Origin: Anaeromyces robustus
Taxonomy: Eukaryota > Neocallimastigomycota > Neocallimastigomycetes > Neocallimastigales > Neocallimastigaceae
NCBI GenBank assembly: GCA_002104895.1
Contig: MCFG01000407.1
Span: forward strand, 35,001-59,801
Length of the DNA stretch: 24,801 bases
Reading direction: 5' to 3'
Shown in pieces: positions 11,916-21,253 of the stretch. The notes under the pieces were generated by a model, which saw only the letters and a list, made by a program, of their open reading frames with translations, had not been told where the DNA came from and made no database searches. Within the stretch, counting starts at the first letter, position 1. Every line of letters starts with the position of its first letter. Made by a program: the position numbers and the translations under genes.

Positions 11916-12990
11916 ATGAAATTATTATTTATCATCATTATAGCTATCTTAATTATTAATTGTATTTATTTTATTATAAGTAAAGGTACAAAATATATAA
12001 ATATCAATCTTGAATTAGATAATGTTTCTACAACAATTTATATTTTTACTAATAAGGATTGTATAAATGTATATATGAGTAAAATATATAGATCAACTGG
12101 ATTTATTTTAAAATGGAATGTTTTAGAAGATTGCTATTTTAGAAGTGAATCAATAAACTATGAATTTGTAGATATATTTAATCCTGATAATTGTGATGTT
12201 AAAGGAAATATTTCTATTAATTCTAAACAATGTTATCTTAAAAATAATGGAAATAATGTAATTCGTAAAGATAAGATTAGTTATCAAAGGGCATATTATT
12301 ATGATATCGATTTAACTAATAATCGTGCTTTAACTGAATTTGGTTGGTGTAATATTGATTCAAACGATCATGATACTAGATGGATTAGTAAATTACCATA
12401 TGATATAAAAACTTAATTTCAGATTAATATCCCTGGTGCTCATGATAGTGGAACATATAGTATTTTTGATAGACTTGAAGAAAATTGAGCAAGAACTCAA
12501 ACTTTAGATATTAAAGAATAATTATTATATAGAATAAGATATCTTGATATAAGACTTAAAACAAATAAAAAAAGAAGAATATATATTAGTTATTGGTATA
12601 TTGATTTTATTTATAAGAAAACAGGTAAATTATATTATTTAAGTGATATATTTGACGAATGTATTAAATTTGTACATAATACTAATGAAAAGTTATTATT
12701 CACTTAAAAAATGAACATACAAATGATTTTAAAGATGTACCTTTAGCTAAAATAAAAAAAAATAGATGATATTAGTATTTTAAATACTAATATAATATTT
12801 GGTAATGACTATAATAGTTATTTTTGTACTAACTAAACCTAAAGACACAATGGTAAATTTTAATATTATTTCTTACTATGATGATAAATATTTAAACTAA
12901 AATGATAATAATAATAAATTTGTATATTCAAAATTGTAATATAAACAATAAAGATGGAATTATATAGATTTGAATTAAAATCTAAATAAT
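11916..12990 (+). pseudogene. PI-PLC X-domain protein, pseudogene
   Basis: The first 166 codons are open (11916-12416). They hold an N-terminal hydrophobic signal or anchor (MKLLFIIIIAILIINCIYFI), an unknown Cys-containing region and the lead-in TRWISKLPYDIK. After TAA 12414 the same frame continues with INIPGAHDSGTYS, the first catalytic-His block of the phosphatidylinositol-specific phospholipase C X domain, and later RIRYLDIRLK, its conserved Arg/Asp strand. TGA 12486 and TAA 12519 interrupt it. Frameshifts near 12697, 12760 and 12828 and more stops (12898, 12937) break the rest. Where this family has a second catalytic His-Gly, the sequence reads Tyr-Trp (12591-12596). An active protein would have cleaved PI-type lipids or GPI anchors; this copy cannot encode the full enzyme. 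Its end is approximate. Confidence 0.75.
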
Positions 12991-13582
12991 TATAAAAAAT
13001 TAATAAACAATTAAAATAATAAAATATATTTAGAATGGTTAATTATCCAGTCATAATTCCTCTATCTTTGTTATGAACAACAAATAACTATTAATTATTC
13101 ATGTAAAAATATAAAATATAAAATATTTTTTATTAAAAATTATAATTTTTAATAATATAATATTATTTTGTTATATAAAGTATATTACTAAAAAAATAAT
13201 ATTTATTTAATAAATGTATTGGTATATCAAAATCTGATGCCTCTATTTTAGTTATGAATGATTGCAATAAAAAATCTTGATCAAGTATTTTATTTCAATT
13301 TATAAAATAATTAACCGATTAAATCAAACACTAAAACTATTACTATTCCTATGGTTAATTATTTTTTACACAATAAAATAAAATATTAATATAAAAAATA
13401 ATAATAGAATATAATATTTATAATTATTCAGTTTAAGGTATTTGTGTAAATATTTTAGTTTTGCATTTATGAATAATGATGATAATAATAATAATAATAA
13501 TAATAAATTTATTATTATTATTGTTGTTATTAATATATTTAATTATTATTTATTATAAATTATTTATATATATTTATGAAGT

Positions 13583-13598
13583 TTTTCACATGTGAAAA
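13583..13598. repeat. Perfect 16-bp palindrome TTTTCACATGTGAAAA
   Basis: The sequence equals its own reverse complement and contains a CACATGTG core, an E-box-like shape. Its G/C content is unusual for the surrounding DNA. Function is unknown. Confidence 0.5.
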
Positions 13599-13917
13599 TT
13601 TTTTTGAAATATTTATAATTTAAATAATAATAAAATTATTATACTAATATTATGCTTTATCCTTTTGATTTATAATCCAAGATTTATCTTTAGTTAAAAG
13701 ATTATATTATAGTTTTATTGTTATTCGTTACTTTTCATTTTTTATTTATATTAATAAATAAATAAATACATAATAAAACAGCATTAAACTAAGTAGATAG
13801 ATAAGAAAAAAATTAAATATTTCTAATATTTAAAAATTATAAATATACAAATTTAAAAATATATATATATATAAATTTAAATAATAAATATATTTTATTT
13901 CTTAAATTTATTTACAT

Positions 13918-13987
13918 TTTATTTATTTATTTATTTTATTTATTATATTTATTTACTTATTTATTTATTTACTTATTTATTTATTTA
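13918..13987. repeat. (TTTA)n microsatellite, interrupted
   Basis: A run of TTTA units with occasional TTTTA and TTAC variants. It is non-coding. Confidence 0.85.
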
Positions 13988-14861
13988 ACAGAAATAAATT
14001 TTTTTTTGTTTTGTTATTATTTAGAATTTATATTATTTTAGATTTTTAATTAATTTTAAGATTAAAAGTATTTAGCATCCATAAAAAAAAATATTCTTTT
14101 ATCCATTTTTTTTATCCATTTTTTTAAATTTTTTAGTTTATTTTATATAATAAAAATTTGTTTATTTAAATTATGAAATTATAAAATTTTTTTTTTTTTT
14201 CTTTTTTTTTTTTTTATATATTAAAATTATCCATAAATGTTATAAAAAATATATTATTTACCGTTAATAAAATAGTAATAAATATATATTAATATATTAA
14301 TTTATATATAGTAATAATTTAATAAATATATTATATTTTATTTAAAAAATGAGTTTCCTTAATGGAATTTTTATAATATAAAGTTAAATAGCTCAATATA
14401 TATTAATATATTATATAATTAATAATTAATTATTATTAATTAATATTTAATAATATGTTTATATTATAATATATTGTACTTTCATATTATACTAATTTTA
14501 TTAAAACAATTTTAATATTTATACTAAAAATTTAATATTAAATAACGGCTTATTTCAATTATAATTATTTCTATATATATAATTTTTATTGACCAATAAT
14601 ATTTTAGAAAAGTATTTCATATATATATAATGAAGATAAATACTTTATTTTTTTTAAAAAAAATTATTTTATTAGTTTTTTATCGAAATTGTATTTATAT
14701 TTGTAAAATAATATTTTTTTCCCAAAATATATAGTAATTATTGTAAATAGTTAATTCATTAAATAAGAATCAAATTTAATAAACATTATTTACACTTTAC
14801 AATTATAATTATTTGATATAATTATAAATATTGATAATATTACGACTTAAAAAAAAAAAAA

Positions 14862-17116
14862 ATGAATTATCAAAAAATTCTTTCTTTAACTTTATTATCT
14901 TTTCTTGGAAAAGCATTGGCAAGTTGTCCACATGCTACAAAGCTTGGATATTCTTGTTGTAAAACTTGTATGGTAGCTTTAACTGATAAAGATGGTAAAT
15001 GGGGTGTTGAAAATAAGAACTGGTGTGGAATTGATTCAGTTTGGTAAGTATATGAAAAAAAAAATAATAAAAATAATTTAATAAATAAGTTTTTTTGTAA
15101 GTAAAAAATATTAATAATATAAATATTTATAATATTTATTTTTATAAAAATTTATAAATAATTTTTTATTTTTAAAAAAAAATAAATATAAAGTAATTCT
15201 AAGAATGTAAGTATTTTAATATTATATTATTGTTTAAATTAAAAAATAGTTAAATTTTTAATTTAAAATTAGAAAATATAAAATATATTAATTATTATAT
15301 TTGGTGTTACAAAAAAAAAAATTATTTTTTATAGTGTTGGTCAGTTTCAGAAGGATATAAATGTTGTAGCTTAGGTACTAAAACAGTACTTACTGATAGT
15401 AAAGGTAAATGGGGTATTGAAAATAATGAATGGTGTGGTATTTCCAATGAAAAAGCTCAAAGTGCAACTTCAAATGTAAGTTTTTCTTTTTTTTTTATTA
15501 TTTTATAATAATTATAATGAATAAAAAAAAAACATACATATATATATTCATTAATAAAAAAAAAATATACATATATATATTCATTAATAAAAAAAAATAT
15601 ACATATATATAAATAAAAAAATTTCAATTATATTTAGTGTTGGGCTACTTCTATAGGTTATGGATGTTGTAATCACTGTAATTCTATATATACAGATGGT
15701 ACATACAGATGGGGTGTTCAAAATAATCAATGGTGTGGTATTATTGAATCCAATTGTAAAAACAATAAAGCTACAAATAATAATAAAAACAATAATACCA
15801 ACAAAAACAATAATACCAACAAAAATACTAATACTAACAAAAACACTAATACTAACAAAAACACTAATACTAACAAAAACACTAATACTAACAAAAACAC
15901 TAATACAAACAAAAACACTAACACAAACACTAACAAAAACACCAATACTAACAAAAACACTAATACAAACACCAATACTAGTGCCAATACTAGTAGTGGA
16001 TTAAGTTCATCAGCTCCAGGTTGGACACCTGGAAATGATAAAGTTTTACCAGGTTTCCTTTCTACTAAAGGTAGATCAATCGTTGATCAAAATGGTCGTA
16101 AAATAAAGTTAGCTGGTATTTCATGGTTTGGAGGTGAAACTAATAATCTTTCTCCACATGGTTTATGGGCTAAGCCATTAGATCATTTTATTAAAACTAT
16201 TAAGGATCTTGGTTATAATCATATTCGTTATCCATGGACAAATGAAATGCTTACACCAGGAGCTAAAACAAATTCAATTGATTCTACAAGTAATCCAGAT
16301 CTTGTTAATCTTACTCCATTAGAAGTTATGGATGCTGTTATTAATGCCTGTGGTAAAGTTGGTCTTAAAGTTTATCTTGATCGTCATAGACCTCAATCTG
16401 GTGGACAAAGTGAATTATGGTATATTCCAGAAGTAGATGAAAGTAAATGGATTGAAGATTGGCAATTTCTTGCTAAACGTTACAAGGGAAATCCAACTGT
16501 TATTGGTGCTGATATTCATAATGAACCTCATGGTGAAGCATGTTGGGGATGTGGAGAAAGTAAACGTGATTGGAAAGCTGCTGCTGAAAGATGTGGTAAT
16601 GCCATTCATCAAGTTAACCCAGATTGGCTTATTATTGTTGAAGGTAATGATCATTATGGTGAAGAAGGTTGGCAAAAGGGTGAATCATACTGGTGGGGTG
16701 GTATGTTAAAGGGTGTTAAAGAAAACCCAATTAAATTAAATAAACCAAATAAACTTGTATATTCTGCTCATGATTATGATAAGAATGTTCATATGCAAGA
16801 TTGGTTTAAGGAATCCAATTTCCCAGATAATATGCCAACCATTTGGGATGATAAATGGGGTTTCATTGCTAAACAAAATATTGCACCAGTTCTTATTGGT
16901 GAATTTGGTTCCCTTTTAAAAGATGCAACCGATAGTAAATGGTTACAAAATTTAGTTACTTATATGACTAAGAATGAAATTCATTGGACTTTCTGGTGTT
17001 TAAATCCAAATTCTGGTGATACTGAAGGTATTCTTGGATATGATTGGGAAACTGTTGATACTAAAAAAGATGGTCTTCTTACACCAGGAAAGGTTCCAAA
17101 CTTTGTTATAAATTAG
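14862..17116 (+). CDS. Cellulosomal GH5 endoglucanase with three N-terminal dockerins
   Basis: Exons are 14862-15043, 15194-15206 (13 nt), 15335-15475 and 15638-17116, giving 604 residues. A signal peptide (about 1-20) is followed by three CBM10-type fungal dockerins starting at Cys22, Cys66 and Cys113. Each has GY-CC, a [14 protein letters not shown] block and WCGI. Next come an Asn/Thr/Lys linker (about 153-240) and a GH5 domain (about 245-604). Catalytic Glu408 (in HNEP) is the expected acid/base and Glu534 (in IGEFG) the expected nucleophile. Motifs such as HGLW, DRHRP, CWGCG and SYWWGG resemble the bacterial-type GH5 subfamily 1 endoglucanases. The enzyme should cut internal beta-1,4-glucan bonds in cellulose and bind scaffoldin in the extracellular cellulosome. 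The catalytic domain lies in one uninterrupted exon, whereas the dockerins are split by introns, which fits a bacterial catalytic domain fused to fungal modules. Confidence 0.93.
15194..15206 (+). other. Inferred 13-nt microexon in the dockerin-GH5 gene
   Basis: Exon 1 ends in phase 2 at a strong GTAAGT donor, and the next obvious exon starts in phase 0, so joining them directly breaks the frame. The 13 bases between AAAG and GTAAGT at 15194-15206 fix this exactly. They complete a Cys codon (TG|T), giving the last Cys of dockerin 1, and add Asn-Ser-Lys-Asn as a linker before the CW that opens dockerin 2. The only simple alternative is a weak GTTTGG donor at 15039, which would lose that Cys. 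Confidence 0.75.
15773..15985 (+). repeat. Coding minisatellite for Asn/Thr/Lys linker
   Basis: Units of 18 bases (AACAAAAACACTAATACT and variants) are tandemly repeated in frame and encode NKNTNT. Early units read NKNNNT. The purine/pyrimidine skew also creates false open frames in other phases on both strands. The encoded segment separates the dockerins from the GH5 domain and, being rich in Asn and Thr, is expected to be flexible and glycosylated. Confidence 0.9.
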
Positions 17117-17894
17117 AGAAAAAAAAAATAAGAGATTTTTTTTTTTAATTATATATATATATATATATATAATATATAAAGAAAGAAAGAAAGAAAATAT
17201 GATAATTTAAAATAATTGTTATTTAATAATTTAATGTAAATAAATAAGAAATAACAATTATTTATTAAATACTATAATATATTATATATATAATATATAA
17301 TTTAATATAAAAGAATTATTGTTTTTTTTTATTATTCATAACTATAAAATATAAAAGTTATTAACTACTTTTATATACATATATATATTTATATATATTT
17401 ATAGTATATATATATAAACAATTTTTTTTAAACATTTTAGTAATAAACTTTATAATATAATTTTTTTTTATTTTATAATATAATTTATATTTTATAATAA
17501 TATATAATATTTTTAAACATTTTTATAATTTATATATAGTAAAAAATAATATATTTAAAAAAGAAAAGATATATATTTAAAAAATATATTATCAATTTCT
17601 TTTTAAATATATATGTATTTAATATAATATAATAATGTGTAGAATGAAAATTTTATTAATAATAAAAAATCTTATTAAAATATAAAATAATCTAAAAGTA
17701 ATTTCTTTTTTTTTTTTTTTTAAGTTAAACTTTATTATTATTATTATTTATAATTATTTTAAAATTTCTTATATATATTAGATAAAAATAAAAAAAAGAA
17801 TACATAAATAATAATTTTAAAAAAGTTTCTAATTATTTTAAAATTTATAAGTGATTTTTTTTTTTTTTTAATTATTATTTTTTATCTTATTATT

Positions 17895-17937
<43 letters not shown>

Positions 17938-18496
17938 TTATTATATTATTAAATTATTTAATTTTCTTTCAATTTTTTTTTTTTTATATTTTAATATATT
18001 AATCTTTAATTGATTAATACAAATTATCCAATAATTCTCATGATTTTATACATAAATAGAATTCAGTGAAAAAAAAATTTTTTTTTTTTAATTTATATTA
18101 ATTAAATGAAGTTAATTGAATGGATTAAAAATATTTTTTTTTATATAATTAAAAAAATTATTAATTAAAATTATAATTATTTATATATTCTTTTTATCCA
18201 CAAATCATAAAAATTATATATATTTCATTTTATTTAGATAAAAAATTATATATATTTCATTTTATTTAGATAAAAAATTATATATATTTCATTTTATTTA
18301 GATAAATTATATTTCTAAAAAGATAATTTTTTTTTTCTTTTTCTTTCTTTTCTTTTTTTTTTTAAAAAATAAAAAGTAATTTTTACAGTTATTTAAGAGT
18401 TTTATATAAATAATTAAGAAAAAAAAGTAAAAATAATAAGAATAATAATAATAAAAAATAAATATTAATATAAGATATATATATATATTTTAAAAA
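17117..18496. other. AT-rich intergenic DNA between cellulase and repeat-precursor gene
   Basis: No gene is supported. Simple repeats are (AT)n at 17149-17172, (GAAA)n at 17178-17196 and (TTA)n at 17888-17944. Three near-perfect 32-bp direct repeats lie at 18207-18304, about 200-290 bases before the next start codon. Long T runs (about 18328-18362) and an A-rich leader precede the ATG at 18497, as before other genes in this window. Confidence 0.6.
18207..18304 (+). repeat. Three direct 32-bp repeats upstream of the repeat-precursor gene
   Basis: The unit contains ATTATATATATTTCATTTTATTTAGATAAAAA read across three consecutive copies spaced exactly 32 bases apart; the central C residues are at 18226, 18258 and 18290. 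They lie upstream of the ATG at 18497 and could be promoter elements or a young tandem duplication. Confidence 0.85.
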
Positions 18497-19645
18497 ATGA
18501 AATTAAATAACACAAAGGCTATTTTAGGTTTAGTAGCTCTATTAGTTACTGTTTCTTCTGCACCTGTTAAAATTGAATATAAAGAAGAAGTTGGTATACC
18601 ATTCTTTCAATATGATAATGAAATAATATCAAAACGTGAAAATAATATCATAGAAGAGGTTGATATACCAAAACCAGCAAATTTAATAGAAGATAATTAT
18701 GTACCGATTGATGAACCGATTGATGAACCGATTGATGAACTAAGTGAAGAAATTGCTGAAATTAAAGATTATGAAACTCCACTTAAAAAAAGAAATGAAA
18801 ATGCAGCTGATTTATTAAAACGTAATCATAAAATAGTAAATGTAATTGAAGAAGAGGAAACTCCACTTAAAAGACAAATTGAAATTGAAATTGAGGAACC
18901 AGAAACTCCACTTAAAAGAAAAAATGAAATTGAAATTGAGGAAACAGATACTCCACTTAAAAGAAAAAATGAAATTGATGAACCGGTTGATGAAACGGTT
19001 GATGAACCGATTGATGAAGCGGATACTCCACTTAAAAGAAAAAATGAAATTGAAATTGAGGAACTAGAAACTCCACTTAAAAGAAAAAATGAAATTGAAA
19101 TTGAGGAACTAGAAACTCCACTTAAAAGAAAAAATGAAATTGAAATTGAGGAAACAGATACTCCACTTAAAAGAAAAAATGAAATTGATGAACCGGTTGA
19201 TGAAACGGTTGATGAACCGATTGATGAAGCGGATACTCCACTTAAAAGAAAAAATGAAATTGAAATTGAGGAACTAGAAACTCCACTTAAAAGAAAAAAT
19301 GAAATTGAAATTGAGGAAACAGATACTCCACTTAAAAGAAAAAATGAAATTGATGAACCGGCTGATGAAACGATTGAAGAAGAGGAAACTCCACTTAAAA
19401 AAAGAAATGAAAATGCAGCTAATTTATTAAAACGTAATCATAAAATAGTAAATGTAATTGAAGAAGAGGAAACTCCACTTAAAAGACAAATTGAAATTGA
19501 AATTGATGAACCAGAAACTTCACTTAAAAGACAAATTGAAATTGAAATTGATGATCAACAAACACCACTTAAAAGAAAAAATGATATTGATGAAGAAGAA
19601 ACACCACTTAAAAAAAGAAATGAAAAAGCAGCTAATTTATTATAA
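18497..19645 (+). CDS. Secreted Kex2-type repeat precursor (multi-peptide precursor candidate)
   Basis: This is a single exon of 382 codons. Residues 1-22 (MKLNNTKAILGLVALLVTVSSA) form a signal peptide. The rest contains 19 Lys-Arg sites, of which 16 follow (T/S)PLK- or TSLK-type repeat ends (15 TPLK, one TSLK). Cutting after each KR would release short acidic peptides such as KNEIEIEELETPL, KNEIEIEETDTPL, QIEIEIEEPETPL and NHKIVNVIEEEETPL, plus longer KNEIDEPVDE-type forms. There are no Cys in the mature part. Signal peptide plus tandem repeats separated by KR is the layout of fungal Kex2-processed repeat proteins, whose products include alpha-type pheromones and cyclic peptides. The peptides lack the Tyr/Trp/Phe core typical of dikaritin cyclic peptides, so modified cyclic products are unlikely. 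It could instead be an unprocessed acidic wall protein. The stop at 19643 interrupts a further repeat. Confidence 0.85.
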   Translation: MKLNNTKAILGLVALLVTVSSAPVKIEYKEEVGIPFFQYDNEIISKRENNIIEEVDIPKPANLIEDNYVPIDEPIDEPIDELSEEIAEIKDYETPLKKRNENAADLLKRNHKIVNVIEEEETPLKRQIEIEIEEPETPLKRKNEIEIEETDTPLKRKNEIDEPVDETVDEPIDEADTPLKRKNEIEIEELETPLKRKNEIEIEELETPLKRKNEIEIEETDTPLKRKNEIDEPVDETVDEPIDEADTPLKRKNEIEIEELETPLKRKNEIEIEETDTPLKRKNEIDEPADETIEEEETPLKKRNENAANLLKRNHKIVNVIEEEETPLKRQIEIEIDEPETSLKRQIEIEIDDQQTPLKRKNDIDEEETPLKKRNEKAANLL

Positions 19646-19696
19646 CGTAATTATAAAATAATTGATGAAATTAATGAACCTGAACTTCTACTTAAA
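18778..19696 (+). repeat. In-frame nested repeats in the precursor gene
   Basis: The basic unit is 45 nt (15 codons, KNEIEIEE-x-(E/D)TPLKR), alternating with a 75-nt form (KNEIDEPVDETVDEPIDEADTPLKR in two parts). A larger block (LKKR-NENAA-LLKR-NHKIVNV-EEEETPLKR) occurs at about 18784-18870 and 19393-19482. A third, decayed copy (NEKAANLL, stop, RNYKIID) occurs at 19610-19696. Adjacent units are almost identical at the DNA level, which points to recent expansion by unequal exchange. Confidence 0.85.
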
Positions 19697-19699
19697 TAA

Positions 19700-21253
19700 C
19701 TGACAATGAAAAAGAAGCATTATAATTATAAAAAAATAAAAAAAAAAAAGATAAAATTTCTTTATATCTAATATCTAAAATACCCAACATTAATATTAAA
19801 TAATTAATATATAATATTATTAATAGTTTATGAATTTAATAGCATAAAAAATAATATTTTTTTAGATTATAAATTTATTTATATAATATAAAATTATGTA
19901 AAAAAAATTTATAATAAAAATTAAAATATTATAAATAATCATATTTTATATATGATAAAATATGATTACTAATTAAAACAAAAATAAAATAAAAGGAATA
20001 TTTATTTTCAATAATATATAATAAATAGCAATAATATATGTAAAAATATAATAATATATATATTTATTATTGTTTTATTATTTATTTTTATTTATTATTA
20101 TTTATTATCATTTATATAATATATTATTATAATACTAAATATTATATAATGTATTTTGTAAGTATAATTATTTTTTTTTTTAACATTATTTATTTATTTA
20201 CTTATTTTGTATTATCAATGGAATTCTTTATATATATTTTATATATTTTTATAATAATGTTATTATATATAAATACTTATTTAATTATTGTACAATTCTT
20301 TTTAAATTATAAAAATTTAATTAATATTATATATGTATTATTTTTTTACATTTTGAAATGTTTATTTTTTTTTTTTTTTAAGGATAGTTAAATATTATAA
20401 AAATTGCCTTGCTATTTATATACTATTTATATGGTTTCATTTCTATTAAATTATTAAAGATTATTTAAACAAATTTTATATATTAAAAATAGGATAATTA
20501 TTGACTTGAAATGATAAATAAAGAAATAAATCCATAACTAAATACACAAATATATTTATTGAATATCTCAAAAATTAAAATACAATAATAATAAAAAAAA
20601 ATTTATATATAATTTTTTTATTAATAAAAAAAATAGTTATGTATATGATTAGATTTTATTAATGGGTTTATATATAAATCATTATAATATATAATTAAAT
20701 TAGCTTTTATCATTGCAATTCCATAATAGAAAATACTTAAAAAAAAAAATTAAAATTTCTTATGAATAATTAAAAAGTTATTAATAAGAAATATTTTAAT
20801 AAAAAAAAAAAAGTAAACTTTTTTATAAAGTTTATTATATAGTATTATTTTATTAATTATTTTTAAATTTAAATGTATTAAACATTAATAAAAAAAATTA
20901 ATTAAAATAATTTATATTAAATTTTATGATAATTACAAATAATAAAAAATTATTTTTTTTTTATTTTAGAATTAAATTACATTTTAAAATAAAAATTACA
21001 TTATTTATTAGAAATTTAACATTTTTCATATAATAACCAATAAATGAATTAAAATATTAAAAAAAAAATTATAAAGTAAATATTGTTATTATATCATCTT
21101 TTAGTAAAATTTATTAAATTAACAAAGTATTTCATATTGGCATAGTTTTTTTTTTTTTTTTATCTTATTTTATTTTATTATTTAAATTATTATTATTTTT
21201 TTTTTTGCCTTTATTATTTATTTCTATTTATTATTTTCTTATGATTCTAGAGT
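19700..21253. other. AT-rich intergenic DNA
   Basis: I see no gene, RNA or clear regulatory element. An open frame at 20149-20391 encodes only Ile/Phe/Tyr/Leu-rich sequence and is a by-product of T-rich DNA. The 120 bases before the ankyrin pseudogene (about 21147-21240) are strongly pyrimidine-rich and probably were its promoter or leader. Confidence 0.6.

Larger units (their letters stand above)
12991..14861. other. AT-rich intergenic DNA with microsatellites
   Basis: No intact gene is present. Two similar short patches (about 13035-13110 and 13215-13285, sharing CCTCTAT and TTAGTTATGAA/TTGTTATGAA-like cores) could be remains of coding repeats or of the preceding pseudogene. I also see (ATA)n at 13482-13506, a perfect 16-bp palindrome at 13583-13598 and (TTTA)n at about 13918-13987. 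The last few hundred bases should include the cellulase promoter, with a poly-A tract right before its ATG, but no specific element is clear. Confidence 0.55.

Noticed and set aside
15727-15987. Val/Leu/Phe-rich open frame on -
   Set aside because: It is the antisense reading of the same linker minisatellite.
15660-16004. Thr/Leu/Ile-rich open frame on +
   Set aside because: It is an out-of-frame reading of the linker minisatellite of the cellulase.
16415-16709. Open frames on both strands inside the GH5 domain
   Set aside because: The GH5 frame with its catalytic motifs covers this region; the others are shadows.
18846-19067. Lys/Leu-rich alternative frame, also at 19458-19661
   Set aside because: Both are frame-shifted readings of the repeats of the secreted precursor. 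They lack a leader and end at arbitrary points.
18497-19645. Precursor of dikaritin-type cyclic peptides
   Set aside because: The repeat segments lack the Tyr or other aromatic core residues used for those ring closures, and no UstYa-like gene is seen in the window.
20149-20391. Possible small membrane protein
   Set aside because: T-rich DNA gives hydrophobic frames by chance; there is no charge pattern, family or leader context.
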